Shown here: one piece after another, positions 33,783 to 42,566 of the stretch
How the letters are laid out: every line of letters begins with the position of its first letter
How positions within the stretch are numbered: position 1 is the stretch's first letter
Assembly (NCBI RefSeq): GCF_023218075.1
Contig: NZ_JALPTB010000016.1
Coordinates: 1-64,000, forward strand
Length of the DNA stretch: 64,000 nt
Origin: Rhodococcus sp. HM1
GTDB lineage: Bacteria; Actinomycetota; Actinomycetes; Mycobacteriales; Mycobacteriaceae
Direction: 5' to 3'
Notes under the pieces: model-generated
Told to the model about the DNA's origin: nothing
The model's database searches: none
Seen by the model: the letters and a program-made list of their open reading frames with translations, nothing else
Translations under genes and position numbers: made by a program

Positions 33783-34544
33783 TCAGTTGATGGTAAGGCC
33801 GCCGTCGACCGCGAGGGTCTGCCCCGTCACATACCCGGCCGCGTCGGACACGAGCCACACGAGGGTTGCGGCGAGTTCGGCCGGGTCACCGGTGCGGCCC
33901 AGGACGATCCGCGACTTCATGCTGTCGATGTAGCCGTCCGGGTACTCGTCGGTCATCTCGGTCGCGAAGAAGCCCGGGGCGATCGAGTTGACGCGGATGC
34001 CCTTGCGCAGACCCCACTGCTGCGCGAGGTCGCGGGTCAGCCCGATGACTCCGGCCTTGCTCGCGGCGTACGCGGCCTGCGGCAGGCCCGCGGTGGTGAT
34101 GCCGAGGATCGAGGAGATGTTGACGATCGAGCTGCCCGGCTGCATGACGCGACCGGCGGCCTGCGCGGCCCAGTAGGAGCCGTTGAGGTTGATGTCGATG
34201 ACGCGGCGGAACTGGTCCGGGGTCTCCTTCGTGGCGGGGACCGCGGTGCCGATGCCGGCGTTGTTGACGAGGATGTCGACCTTGCCGAGTTGCTCGACGG
34301 CGGTGTCGACCATGCGCTGCGCCTGGTCCGGATCGGCGATGTCGGTTTCGACGGTGACGGCGCGACGGCCGGCGGCGCGGACGAGTTCGGCGGTCTCCGC
34401 GAGCCGGTCGGCGCGGCGAGCCGCGAGCACCACATCGGCGCCGGCTTCTGCCAGCGCCTGCGCGAACGCGACACCGAGACCGGACGATGCGCCGGTGACG
34501 ATCGCGACGCGATCGTCGAGGCGGAACCTGTCGAGAGCGGACAC
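33783..34544 (-). CDS. Short-chain dehydrogenase/reductase
   Basis: This 253-residue SDR has VTGASSGLG (about 16-24), VNNAGIGTAV, NISSILGITTAG with the active Ser, and AAYAASKAGV with Tyr and Lys. It is a glucose-dehydrogenase/FabG-type reductase of unassigned substrate. GTG 34544 has GAGGAGA upstream. It is probably co-transcribed with the FabG-like gene downstream, and is separated from the thiolase operon by a strong terminator at 34621-34664. Confidence 0.92.
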   Translation of the reverse strand: MSALDRFRLDDRVAIVTGASSGLGVAFAQALAEAGADVVLAARRADRLAETAELVRAAGRRAVTVETDIADPDQAQRMVDTAVEQLGKVDILVNNAGIGTAVPATKETPDQFRRVIDINLNGSYWAAQAAGRVMQPGSSIVNISSILGITTAGLPQAAYAASKAGVIGLTRDLAQQWGLRKGIRVNSIAPGFFATEMTDEYPDGYIDSMKSRIVLGRTGDPAELAATLVWLVSDAAGYVTGQTLAVDGGLTIN

Positions 34545-34620
34545 AGTTGTCTCCTCGGAAAGTACGGGGCTACCGATGTGTATAGCCCGGAGAGGTGGTG
34601 GAATTCAAATGGACACGCCC

Positions 34621-34664
34621 GAAAAACATTAGGCCGCATGCCTTTTCAGACATACGGCCTAATG
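34621..34664 (-). terminator. Intrinsic terminator of the thiolase/dehydrogenase operon
   Basis: A 10-base perfect stem (CATTAGGCCG and its complement) is extended by three more inner pairs. On the minus strand a run of five T follows directly. It lies 28 bases after the thiolase stop. It is one of the few T-tailed terminators in the window. Confidence 0.85.
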
Positions 34665-34691
34665 GTGTGTTTGCCCTTGCCTATGCGGGCG

Positions 34692-35909
34692 TCAGCTCAG
34701 GCGCTCGAGGACCATCGCCATGCCCTGGCCGCCGCCGACACACATGGTCTCGACGCCGAACTGCTTGTCCTGGGCCTGCAGGTTGTTGATCAGCGTGTTC
34801 GTGATGCGCGCACCGGTCATACCGAACGGGTGGCCGAGTGCGATCGCACCGCCGGAGACGTTGAGCTTGTCCTCGTCGATACCCAGCTCGCGGGCCGAAC
34901 CGAGCACCTGCACGGCGAACGCCTCGTTGATCTCGAACAGGTCGATGTCGGAGATCGACTTACCGGCCAGCGCCAGCGCCTTCTTCACGGCCTCGATCGG
35001 GCCGAGGCCCATGATCTCGGGCGACAGACCCGACACGCCGGTCGAGACGATCCGGGCGAGCGGGGTCAGACCCAGCTCCTTCGCCTTGGTGTCCGACATG
35101 ATCACCAGCGCCGCGGCACCGTCGTTGAGCGGGCACGCGTTGCCGGCGGTGACCGTGCCGTCCGGGCGGAACACCGGCTTGAGCTGGCTGACTGCCTCGT
35201 AGGTGGTGCCCGCGCGCGGGCCGTCGTCGGTGGAGACGACGGTGCCGTCGGGCAGGGTCAGCGGGGTGATCTCCTTCTCGAAGAACCCGGACTTGATGGC
35301 ATCCTCCGCGCGGTTCTGCGACCGCACGCCCCACCGGTCCTGGTCCTCACGGGAGATCCCGGTGTACGAGGCGACGTTCTCGGCGGTCTGGCCCATCGCG
35401 ATGTAGACGTCGGGGAGCAGGCCGTCCCGGCGCGGATCGGTCCACGCGGTGCCGCCCTCGGCGAGCTTCGCGGTGCGGGCCTCGGCGTCCGCGTAGAGCG
35501 GGTTCTTCGTGTTCGGCAGCCCGTCGGCGTTGCCGGTGATGTAGCTCGACACCGACTCGACACCGGCGGAGATGAACACGTCGCCCTCGCCGGCCTTGAT
35601 CGCGTGCATCGCCATGCGGGTCGTCTGCAGCGACGACGAGCAGTACCGGTTGACGGTCACACCCGGCAGGAAGTCGTAGCCGAGCTGCACCGCGACGGTC
35701 CGCGCGATGTTGAAACCCGACTGGCCGGCGGGCTGGCCGCAACCGAGGAGAAGGTCGTCGATCTCGGTGGGGTCGAGTTCGGGCACCTTCGCGAGTGCGG
35801 CGGCGACCATCTGGGCGGCCATGTCGTCGGGGCGCAACGACTTGAGCGAGCCCTTCATCGCGCGGCCGATGGGCGAACGTACTGCGGAGACGATCACTGC
35901 TTCGGGCAT
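34692..35909 (-). CDS. Acetyl-CoA C-acyltransferase (thiolase)
   Basis: This 405-residue enzyme carries the thiolase nucleophile Cys90 in VNRYCSSSLQ, the catalytic GGGQGMAMV at the end, and NEAFAVQVLG and GGAIALGHPFGMTGAR in the C-terminal half. It splits 3-oxoacyl-CoA to acetyl-CoA and a shorter acyl-CoA. ATG 35909 has AAGGAG upstream; the extended frame reaching 36125 is a shadow of the dehydrogenase gene. It follows the acyl-CoA dehydrogenase by 35 bases, and the two form a short beta-oxidation operon with a T-tailed terminator. Confidence 0.95.
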   Translation of the reverse strand: MPEAVIVSAVRSPIGRAMKGSLKSLRPDDMAAQMVAAALAKVPELDPTEIDDLLLGCGQPAGQSGFNIARTVAVQLGYDFLPGVTVNRYCSSSLQTTRMAMHAIKAGEGDVFISAGVESVSSYITGNADGLPNTKNPLYADAEARTAKLAEGGTAWTDPRRDGLLPDVYIAMGQTAENVASYTGISREDQDRWGVRSQNRAEDAIKSGFFEKEITPLTLPDGTVVSTDDGPRAGTTYEAVSQLKPVFRPDGTVTAGNACPLNDGAAALVIMSDTKAKELGLTPLARIVSTGVSGLSPEIMGLGPIEAVKKALALAGKSISDIDLFEINEAFAVQVLGSARELGIDEDKLNVSGGAIALGHPFGMTGARITNTLINNLQAQDKQFGVETMCVGGGQGMAMVLERLS

Positions 35910-35944
35910 CGGAAGCTCCTTCGAAAAGAGTGGAGTATCGGGGA

Positions 35945-37090
35945 CTACAGGCCGAGGTCGCGGCCGATGAGTTCCTTCATGATCTCGTTGGTGCCGGCCC
36001 AGATCTTGGTGACGCGGGCATCCTTCCAGGCACGGGCCACACGGTACTCGTTCATGAAGCCGTAGCCGCCGTGAATCTGCACGCAGGCGTCGAGAACCTC
36101 GGACTGCGTCTGCGCCGTCCACCACTTGGCCTTGGCGGCGTCGACCGCGCTGAGCTCACCGTCGGCGTGGGCCTCGACGGCCTGGTCGACGTAGGCCTCG
36201 GCGACCTCGATCTTGGTGACGAGCTCGGCGAGCAGGAACTTGTTGTACTGCATCGTGCCGATGGCCTGGCCGAACGCCTTGCGCTCCTTGGCGTACTCGA
36301 TGGTCTCGAGCAGGATGTGCTTGGCGTGGTGCACGTTGTTGATGGCGGAGCCGAGGCGCTCCTGCGGGAGCAGCTTCATCATCGAGATGAAGCCCATGCC
36401 CTCTTCACCGAGGAGATTCTTGCCCGGGACGCGGACGTCCTTGAAGAACAGTTCGGCGGTGTCGGCCTCGGGCTGGCCGACCTTGTCGAGCTTGCGGCCG
36501 TTCTCGAAGCCCTCCATGCCGCGCTCGACGACGAGCAGCGAAATGCCCTTGGCGCCCTTCGACGGATCGGTGCGGGCCGCGACGACAACCAGGTCGCAGT
36601 TGTAGCCGTTGGTGATGAAGGTCTTCGCGCCGTTGAGGATCCAGTCGTCGCCGTCGCGGACCGCGGTGGTCTTGAGGTTGGCGAGGTCCGAACCACCGGA
36701 CGGCTCGGTCATGCCGATCGCGCAGATGAGCTCACCGGTGGCGCAACGCGGCAGCCAGCGCTCGCGCTGCTCCTCGTTACCGAGGTGGACGATGTACGGC
36801 ACGGTGATGTCGGAGTGGATGCCGATCGACGACGACAGCGCCATGTTCGCCCGGGCGAACTCCTCGGCGACGATCGCGTTGAAGCGGTAGTCGTTCGCTT
36901 CCATGCCACCGAACCGCTCGGGGATCTCGAGCCCCAGGAAGCCCGCCTTGCCCGCTTCGATCCAGATGTCGCGGGGGATCTCGTGACGTTCGATGAGTTC
37001 CTCGGCACGGGGCAGCACGAACCGGTTCACGAACTCGCGAGCCGACTCGCGGAACGCCTCGTGATCGGGACCGTACAGGGTGCGTCGCAT
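35945..37090 (-). CDS. Acyl-CoA dehydrogenase of the thiolase operon
   Basis: This 381-residue protein has the family motifs CAIGMTEPSGGSDL for flavin contact, WILNGAKTFITNG, GFISMMKLLPQERLG, and the end IWAGTNEIMKELI. It oxidises acyl-CoA and reduces ETF. It is the first gene of the operon with thiolase. Two TetR-type operators (37107-37139) stand immediately upstream of its start, in the gap shared with the divergent TetR gene. Confidence 0.95.
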   Translation of the reverse strand: MRRTLYGPDHEAFRESAREFVNRFVLPRAEELIERHEIPRDIWIEAGKAGFLGLEIPERFGGMEANDYRFNAIVAEEFARANMALSSSIGIHSDITVPYIVHLGNEEQRERWLPRCATGELICAIGMTEPSGGSDLANLKTTAVRDGDDWILNGAKTFITNGYNCDLVVVAARTDPSKGAKGISLLVVERGMEGFENGRKLDKVGQPEADTAELFFKDVRVPGKNLLGEEGMGFISMMKLLPQERLGSAINNVHHAKHILLETIEYAKERKAFGQAIGTMQYNKFLLAELVTKIEVAEAYVDQAVEAHADGELSAVDAAKAKWWTAQTQSEVLDACVQIHGGYGFMNEYRVARAWKDARVTKIWAGTNEIMKELIGRDLGL

Positions 37091-37106
37091 TCAACCGCTC
37101 CTAATC

Positions 37107-37139
37107 TAAGCACGCGCTTATAATCTAAGCGTTTGCTTA
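37107..37139. promoter_or_regulatory. Twin TetR operators TAAGC-N4-GCTTA
   Basis: Two copies of TAAGC-N4-GCTTA, at 37107-37120 and 37126-37139, are offset by 19 bases centre to centre, nearly two helical turns. Each is preceded by AATC. They lie between the acyl-CoA dehydrogenase start (37090) and the divergent TetR start (37192). Two dimers could bind on one face of the DNA. Confidence 0.75.
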
Positions 37140-37191
37140 TAGTGGCCCCGATGCGGCAAGTTGTCAACTGCCGGAACACAGGGAGAAGACA

Positions 37192-37794
37192 GTGGCCACA
37201 TCGAGAGACGACGTGATCAGCGGATCCAAGGCGGCGGCCCGCCTGCGGGAAGCCGCCATCGAGGTATTCGCCGAGAACGGGTACGGCGGCACCACCACCC
37301 GCCAGATCGCCGCGCGCCTCGACATGAGCCCGGCCGCGATGTATCCGCACTACAAGTCCAAGGAAGAACTGCTCTACGCGATCGGCTACGAGGGACACGA
37401 CCTGGCGTTGCGGGTCGTGCAGGACGCCGACATTCCCGACGCCGACGCCACCGAACGTCTCACCACGATCATCCGGCGCTTCGCGGAATGGCAGGCCGAG
37501 AACCACAGCCGTGCCCGCGTCGTCCAGTACGAACTCACCGCCCTCACGCCGGAGCACTACCGCGTCATCACCGGACTGCGACGACGGACGACGCAGGTGG
37601 TCCGCGACGTCGTCGACGCCGGCCTGGCCTCCGGCGAGTTCACCGTGCCCGACGCCGAGGGCGTGACCCTCGCCCTGATGTCGCTGTGCGTCGACATCTG
37701 CCGCTGGTATCCGTCGGGCCGCTACCAGGACCCCGAAACCATCGGCGCGCTCTACGCCGATCTCGCGCTGCGACTCGTCGGTGCCGTGCACTGA
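37192..37794 (+). CDS. TetR family regulator of the thiolase operon
   Basis: This 200-residue regulator has an HTH built from AIEVFAENGYGGTTTRQIAA and the recognition segment DMSPAAMYPHYKSKEELL (about 20-60), and a ligand domain of the KstR2-like type. GTG 37192 has GGGAGAAG upstream. It is divergent from the acyl-CoA dehydrogenase gene across 101 bases that hold two matching operators. The likely ligand is a long-chain or branched acyl-CoA, by analogy. Confidence 0.93.
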   Translation: MATSRDDVISGSKAAARLREAAIEVFAENGYGGTTTRQIAARLDMSPAAMYPHYKSKEELLYAIGYEGHDLALRVVQDADIPDADATERLTTIIRRFAEWQAENHSRARVVQYELTALTPEHYRVITGLRRRTTQVVRDVVDAGLASGEFTVPDAEGVTLALMSLCVDICRWYPSGRYQDPETIGALYADLALRLVGAVH

Positions 37795-37817
37795 GTAGCG
37801 AAATCCGCACGGCCACT

Positions 37818-37892
37818 GGACAACCGCCGATATCCTCCGGCGCGCGGATGTCGCCACCCGCGCGCGGATGTTGCAACGGAGTGCGGTTGTCC
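37818..37892 (+). repeat. Inverted repeat enclosing two direct repeats
   Basis: The arms GGACAACCGC and GCGGTTGTCC are 55 bases apart and enclose two copies of CGCGCGGATGT, 20 bases apart. The unit ends 18 bases before the DUF309 gene. It could be a leader RNA fold or a paired operator. No regulator or known riboswitch is recognised. Confidence 0.5.
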
Positions 37893-37910
37893 GGGAGTAG
37901 GCTCGACGAC

Positions 37911-38384
37911 ATGACCGAGCGTGATCGGGACTCCGACGGCAAACCGAAGAACGCCCGGCCCCGCGACGCGCTGGGCCGCCCGCTCCCCTACGGCGAGGAG
38001 GGCGTCGAACCCATCCCCGAGGACCTCGACCTGTCCCCCAACGAGGCCATCACCGAGGCCCAGCGACTGTTCGACCACGGATACCCCTTCCACGCACACG
38101 AGGTGTTCGAAGGATCGTGGAAATCGGCGCCGGTCGAGGAACGCACCCTGTGGCAGGGACTCGCGCAGCTCGCGGTCGGGCTCACCCACCTGCTGCGCGG
38201 CAATCCGTCCGGTGCCGCGTCACTGCTCCGGCAGGGGCAGGCCCGGGTGCGGCACTACGAGGACGCACCGCCGCACGGCCTCGACATCGACGGCCTGTCC
38301 GTGTGGGCGGACCACCTGCTCGCCGAGATCGAGCGCGGCGATCCGATCCCCGAACCGCCCGTACCGCGCCTGCGGATGCCATGA
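37911..38384 (+). CDS. DUF309 family protein
   Basis: This 157-residue protein shows the DUF309 helices. PFHAHEVFEGSWKSAP, near residue 62, is the family signature (FHAHEVWE-like), followed by LWQGLAQLAVGLTHLLRGN. The N-terminal 45 residues are charged and variable. The family has no established function; its structure is an all-helical metal- or ligand-binding type. ATG 37911 is followed closely (7 bases after the stop) by the LON-domain gene, so they are probably co-transcribed. Confidence 0.88.
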   Translation: MTERDRDSDGKPKNARPRDALGRPLPYGEEGVEPIPEDLDLSPNEAITEAQRLFDHGYPFHAHEVFEGSWKSAPVEERTLWQGLAQLAVGLTHLLRGNPSGAASLLRQGQARVRHYEDAPPHGLDIDGLSVWADHLLAEIERGDPIPEPPVPRLRMP

Positions 38385-38391
38385 TGCGGTG

Positions 38392-39012
38392 ATGCCGATC
38401 CTGCCGATGTTCCCGCTGGGAACAGCGCTGCTGCCGGGCGATCACCTGCCGTTGCGGGTGTTCGAACCCCGCTACCAGCAGCTGGTCCACGACTGCATGG
38501 CCGCACCCGACGGACCGCGCTTCGGTGTCGTGCTCATCGCGCGCGGACACGAGGTCGGCGGCGGCGACGTGCGGCACGACGTCGGGACGGTCGCGCGGAT
38601 CGTCGTCGACACCGAACTCGGCGGCGGCCACCACCGGCTCGAATGCATCGCCGAGGAACGTATCCGGATCCTGCAGTGGCTGCCGGACGATCCGTATCCG
38701 CGCGCCGAGGTCGAGCCGTGGCCCGACGCCCCGTCCGACGGCACGGACCTGTCCGGTCTGACCGGACTGTTCGGGAAGCTGTACGGACTACTCGACCGGC
38801 TCGTCGAGAACGGCGTGAACCCACCGCGCGCCGACGACCTGCCCGACGACCCGGGTGCCCGGCTCTACGCGCTGTCGCGGTGGGTGCCGATGGGCGAGGC
38901 CGACAGACACGCCCTGCTCGCCGCGCCGGGACCCGACGAACGACTGGCCGTGCTCACCGAGGCGATCGCCACGGCCATCGACCTCGCCGAATGGCAGTTG
39001 AAGGACCAGTGA
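38392..39012 (+). CDS. LON N-terminal (PUA-like) substrate-binding domain protein
   Basis: This 206-residue protein is a stand-alone LON substrate-binding domain: MPILPMFPLGTALLPGDHLP, LRVFEPRYQQLVHDC and GVVLIARGHEVGGGD match the start of Lon and of similar stand-alone actinobacterial proteins. There is no ATPase or protease domain. ATG 38392 starts 7 bases after the DUF309 stop. Stand-alone LON domains may serve as adaptors in proteolysis; the target is unknown. Confidence 0.9.
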   Translation: MPILPMFPLGTALLPGDHLPLRVFEPRYQQLVHDCMAAPDGPRFGVVLIARGHEVGGGDVRHDVGTVARIVVDTELGGGHHRLECIAEERIRILQWLPDDPYPRAEVEPWPDAPSDGTDLSGLTGLFGKLYGLLDRLVENGVNPPRADDLPDDPGARLYALSRWVPMGEADRHALLAAPGPDERLAVLTEAIATAIDLAEWQLKDQ

Positions 39013-39090
39013 TTCCGAAGAAGGGGTGATACGGAAGCGGCGGCACGGTGTGTGAACACCGCGCCGCCGCACCGTCGCTTCCCGGATCGC

Positions 39091-40800
39091 TCACCGATCG
39101 CGCAGGGCTGCCAGAGCCTCGGTTCGCTGGTCGATCCACGTGCGCATCGAATCGATGCTCACCTGCAGGGCTTCCTGCGTGAGACCGTCGGTGACCGGGA
39201 CGGTCTCGGCGATCACGTCCAGCAATGCAGTCGCGCGTCCGCTGCCGTAGATCTGCTCGAACAGATCCCAGTACGCGCTCTCGTACACGGCGGTGAACGC
39301 GTCCGACTCGAGGAAGCGGGTCTTCAGCGGATTGCCCATCGACATGCCCGGAGGTCCGCCTTCCGGCCCGCCGGGGAAGGCAGGCACTCCGTTCGGCATT
39401 CCCTGAGGCATCCCACCGCCACCCTGCGGCGGGGTCACCCCTGCGGGAGGTGTCATGCCCTCGGGTGGTGTCATGCCCTCGGGTGGTGTCATCCCCTCCG
39501 GAGGCGTCATGCCCTCCGGCGCCGTGCCCCCGGCCTGCGGCGTGCCCTCACCGGGTGCTGCGCCCGTGCCGTTCATGCCCGGCGGCATGCCACCACCCGG
39601 CCCACCCGGTCCCATCATGCCGACCGAGTCGTGCGGTCCGGCACTCGTACCGCCCTGCATCGCCAGGTTCAGATCCCACGAGACGACGGCGAGCTTCTCG
39701 GTGCCCAGGTCGTACCAGAGGTAGTAGTTCTGGCCCGGGCCGGCCATGTCGTCGCCGTTGACGAGGAGGTTCTGCGTCGCGACGTAGCGGGCGAAGGATT
39801 CGACGTCGACCCAGTCTCCGAGGTGCGCGTCGAACTCCTCGTCGCTCGCCGTGTTCATCCACTTCAGGAAGTTCACGATCGGCTGCAGGTTGCCGCTGCC
39901 GACCGCGTTGATCTGCTTGAACTGATCGGCGTAGGACGACTGGTCGTCGTCGACGTACTCGAAACGTGAACTGGCATCGGCCTTGTACAGATAGCCGTCG
40001 CCGTCGAACAGCGAGTTGGCGTAGCCGTCGTCGGGATGCTCGAGCAACAGTCGTGTCGTGGTGGCACTGTCGTTGATCGAGTACACCGTGTACGCGTACC
40101 GCTGCGTCGGCTGGCCGGTCTCCGCGGTGAGCGACAACGCCATCGCCTCGTTCAGCACCGGCGTGCCCGGCCGCACCGACAACTCGGTCATGCCCTGATA
40201 GGCACGGCCCGAGGCGTTCTCGTCGAAGCTGATGAGCAGGGGCAGCGACGTCGGATCGTCCTCCGACGCCGACGACATCATGGGGCCCATCCGTCCGGGA
40301 TCGAAACCCTCGGGGAATTCGAATCCTTCCGGTAGTTCCATACCTTCCGGGGGCCGGAAGCCCGAACCACCGGGCCTGGCGTCGTCGCCGCGCACGCCCA
40401 TCAGAGTCGAGTTGCCCTTGAGCCGGACGGACACGTCGTTGACGAACGTGCCGTCGATGGTGAGGTCTGCGGTGACCCACTTCTTGTCGCCGGTCTTCTG
40501 GAACGTGGTGATCATGTCCCGATATTCGGCATCGGTGATTTCCAGCGATACCTCGTGCTGCACAGAACTGTCGAACAGGTCGACGGTTCCGGCGATGTTC
40601 TCGGTGATCTCCGAGGCGATAACCGTTGTGTCCCCGACGATGTAGGGACGGATCCGGGCACTGCCGAACACGGTCGCCATGATCGTGACGAACGCGACGA
40701 ACACCACCAGCAGCTTCCAGTGCTGACGCAGCGATGTCGGGATCCGATGTCTGAGCCGACGCCGCGGTCGGGGCTCGCCGGCGGTGTTCGTCCCGCTCAT
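39091..40800 (-). CDS. CotH kinase-like secreted protein with Pro/Gly/Met repeat insert
   Basis: This 569-residue protein starts with a membrane anchor (LLVVFVAFVTIMATVFG, about 29-45) and a beta-rich region with SVRLKGNSTL. It then carries the CotH-kinase signatures PVLNEAMALSL, LVNGDDMAGPGQNYYLWYD and VSWDLNLAMQG. Between residue 400 and 495 is a low-complexity insert, including four near copies of EGMTPP and many Gly/Pro/Met residues. CotH homologues phosphorylate proteins such as spore coat proteins. Its ATG overlaps the DUF4956 stop by one base, so they are coupled. The secreted position and partner genes suggest a role in surface polymer assembly. Confidence 0.9.
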   Translation of the reverse strand: MSGTNTAGEPRPRRRLRHRIPTSLRQHWKLLVVFVAFVTIMATVFGSARIRPYIVGDTTVIASEITENIAGTVDLFDSSVQHEVSLEITDAEYRDMITTFQKTGDKKWVTADLTIDGTFVNDVSVRLKGNSTLMGVRGDDARPGGSGFRPPEGMELPEGFEFPEGFDPGRMGPMMSSASEDDPTSLPLLISFDENASGRAYQGMTELSVRPGTPVLNEAMALSLTAETGQPTQRYAYTVYSINDSATTTRLLLEHPDDGYANSLFDGDGYLYKADASSRFEYVDDDQSSYADQFKQINAVGSGNLQPIVNFLKWMNTASDEEFDAHLGDWVDVESFARYVATQNLLVNGDDMAGPGQNYYLWYDLGTEKLAVVSWDLNLAMQGGTSAGPHDSVGMMGPGGPGGGMPPGMNGTGAAPGEGTPQAGGTAPEGMTPPEGMTPPEGMTPPEGMTPPAGVTPPQGGGGMPQGMPNGVPAFPGGPEGGPPGMSMGNPLKTRFLESDAFTAVYESAYWDLFEQIYGSGRATALLDVIAETVPVTDGLTQEALQVSIDSMRTWIDQRTEALAALRDR

Positions 40801-41477
40801 CAGATGTCCGTCTGGTCGTATCCGGTCAGGACGGTGACGCGCTGGCCGGTGTTGACCGCGCTCAATGCCGCGATCAGCTCGGATGCCTTCTTACCCTTGC
40901 GCAACTGCGCCGTGTAGTACAGCTCGTTGAGTGCTCCCGCACGGACGGATTCGGTGGAGACCAGCTCGAATTCCGCGCAGAACTCGATGAGGACGTCTTC
41001 GACGAGCGCTTCGAACCCCGGCTCCGGCGGCACCTGCACCTTCACGACCTGACGCTGCACGTCGAGCTTGAACCAGTTGAACTTGTTCATGATCAGCAGC
41101 ACGAGGCAGATCGCGACGGTCGCGGCCACCGCGAGGATGTAGAAGCGGGTGCCGGTGGTCATGCCGATCGCCATCACGAGGAAGATGAACCCGACGTCAC
41201 GAGTTTCTTTGATGGCGTTGCGGAATCGCACGACCGACAGCGCGCCGACGAGCGCGAACGCCCGGGCGATGTTGGAGCCGACCACGAGCATGATCAGCGA
41301 GATGATCATGCCGACCATCACGAGGGTCTGCACGTAGGACTGGCTGTAGGAGACGTTCTTGTGCGTGTATCGGTAGACCCAGCCGATGACGGCGGACAGC
41401 ACGAACGACAACGACAGCGACACGATGATGTCGAATGTCGAAAACGTCCCGCTGAGGTCCTGAAGATCGAAATTCAT
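40800..41477 (-). CDS. DUF4956 membrane protein
   Basis: This 225-residue protein has four to five helices: IIVSLSLSFVLSAVIGWVY, TLVMVGMIISLIMLVVGS, the central ALVGALSVVRFRNAIKE, IFLVMAIGMTTGT and YILAVAATVAICLVLLI. A cytoplasmic domain follows (KVQVPPEPGFEALVEDVLI to the end). The RFRN motif after a GALS loop is typical of DUF4956. The domain is regularly found beside VTC polyphosphate polymerase and CotH genes, as here. The function is unknown; a channel or assembly scaffold is conceivable. Confidence 0.92.
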   Translation of the reverse strand: MNFDLQDLSGTFSTFDIIVSLSLSFVLSAVIGWVYRYTHKNVSYSQSYVQTLVMVGMIISLIMLVVGSNIARAFALVGALSVVRFRNAIKETRDVGFIFLVMAIGMTTGTRFYILAVAATVAICLVLLIMNKFNWFKLDVQRQVVKVQVPPEPGFEALVEDVLIEFCAEFELVSTESVRAGALNELYYTAQLRKGKKASELIAALSAVNTGQRVTVLTGYDQTDI

Positions 41478-41531
41478 GGTTGTCCTGGTGTCCGAATGGT
41501 TGGAAATCTATGAAAAATGCTGCGTGCGTGG

Positions 41532-42449
41532 TCAACCCACGACCGGAGCGGGTTCGCCGAAGAGATCCGGCGGGACGGGCTCGTCGAACCCGTCGGGCAG
41601 GATCGGTTCGGGTGCGCCGGTGATCGAGCGCGGTGCCAACCCGAACGCCTGCACCGACTGGCAGTACTTCGAGATCCGGATGACCGACATGTTCAGTCGC
41701 GCGGTCAGATCCGTCGCCCAGTACGGAACCCGTTCGTTCGCCTTGAGTTCCACGATCGCCAGCTTCGGCGGGATGATGAAGCGGTTCTCGGCGCCGGATG
41801 CGAAATGGAAGTCGCGGTCGCGGCCGTGCACCTTGTGATCGATCGTCACCCGCAGGCCCAGATCGGCTTCGCGGCCGACGAACGCCTCCCGCAGGTAGCC
41901 GGTAGTGACGACCGGCCGCAGATCGAGATTGCCGATCAGGGTGGTCACCTCGTTCACGAACGGTCGCTGCGACGGATCGCACTCGATCTCCTCGCGGCCG
42001 TCCAGCCACCGCCGCGCCTGCCCGTAGGGCAGCGCGATCCGCCGCTTCTGGGTCACGCGGTTGACGCGCTGCTTGATCTCGATCTGCACCGAGGTGTCGT
42101 CGGTGCAGTCCGCCGGATTGCCGTACAGCCGCATCCGGAGCTTCCGCCGGAACTTCAGGCCCTCGATCTTCTCCCAGTAGAAGCGCAGATCCGCGGTGTC
42201 GTAGTACAGCGACGTCACCGGATATCCACCGTGCGGCGAGAACGGATCGGCGTCCATGCGGGCGGCGAGCTCGGCCCGCAGCTCCGGGACCTTCATCTCG
42301 TCGACGAGGTACTTGATCTCGTACCGGTTGAAGGCGTGCAGCTTGCTCGCCGTCCGCTGATAGCCGACGGGACCGGCCGGAACGTCCTCGACCGATTCGG
42401 TTGGATCATCCGACGAGGATCGCTTCAGGAATCGATCGATGAGGCTCAT
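41532..42449 (-). CDS. VTC-domain polyphosphate polymerase-like protein
   Basis: This 305-residue protein has the VTC fold of the tunnel-shaped triphosphate-tunnel family: NRYEIKYLVDE (about 53-63), TSLYYDTADL, KLRMRLYG, VQIEIKQRVNRVTQKRR, TIDHKVHGRD and LAIVELKAN. The acidic and basic residues that line the tunnel in yeast Vtc4 appear in these strands. Vtc4 makes polyphosphate from ATP. No SPX domain is present. ATG 42449 is preferred to the longer start. It leads a three-gene set, VTC then DUF4956 then CotH, with short gaps or overlap. Confidence 0.9.
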   Translation of the reverse strand: MSLIDRFLKRSSSDDPTESVEDVPAGPVGYQRTASKLHAFNRYEIKYLVDEMKVPELRAELAARMDADPFSPHGGYPVTSLYYDTADLRFYWEKIEGLKFRRKLRMRLYGNPADCTDDTSVQIEIKQRVNRVTQKRRIALPYGQARRWLDGREEIECDPSQRPFVNEVTTLIGNLDLRPVVTTGYLREAFVGREADLGLRVTIDHKVHGRDRDFHFASGAENRFIIPPKLAIVELKANERVPYWATDLTARLNMSVIRISKYCQSVQAFGLAPRSITGAPEPILPDGFDEPVPPDLFGEPAPVVG

Positions 42450-42566
42450 GGCGGCGGCAGCTCCCGGCTGATCGGTGGCGAACGGGTGAACGCTCCGAGT
42501 ACACCCGACGACGTTTCCGGGAAGCTGGAAGGAAGCTGGCAATCGCCTGTGAGTCGATCTTGCCGC

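Noticed and set aside
39440-39530. CRISPR-like repetition within the CotH gene
   Set aside because: The repeats are in frame, 18 bases long, contiguous and encode EGMTPP; there are no spacers and no cas genes.
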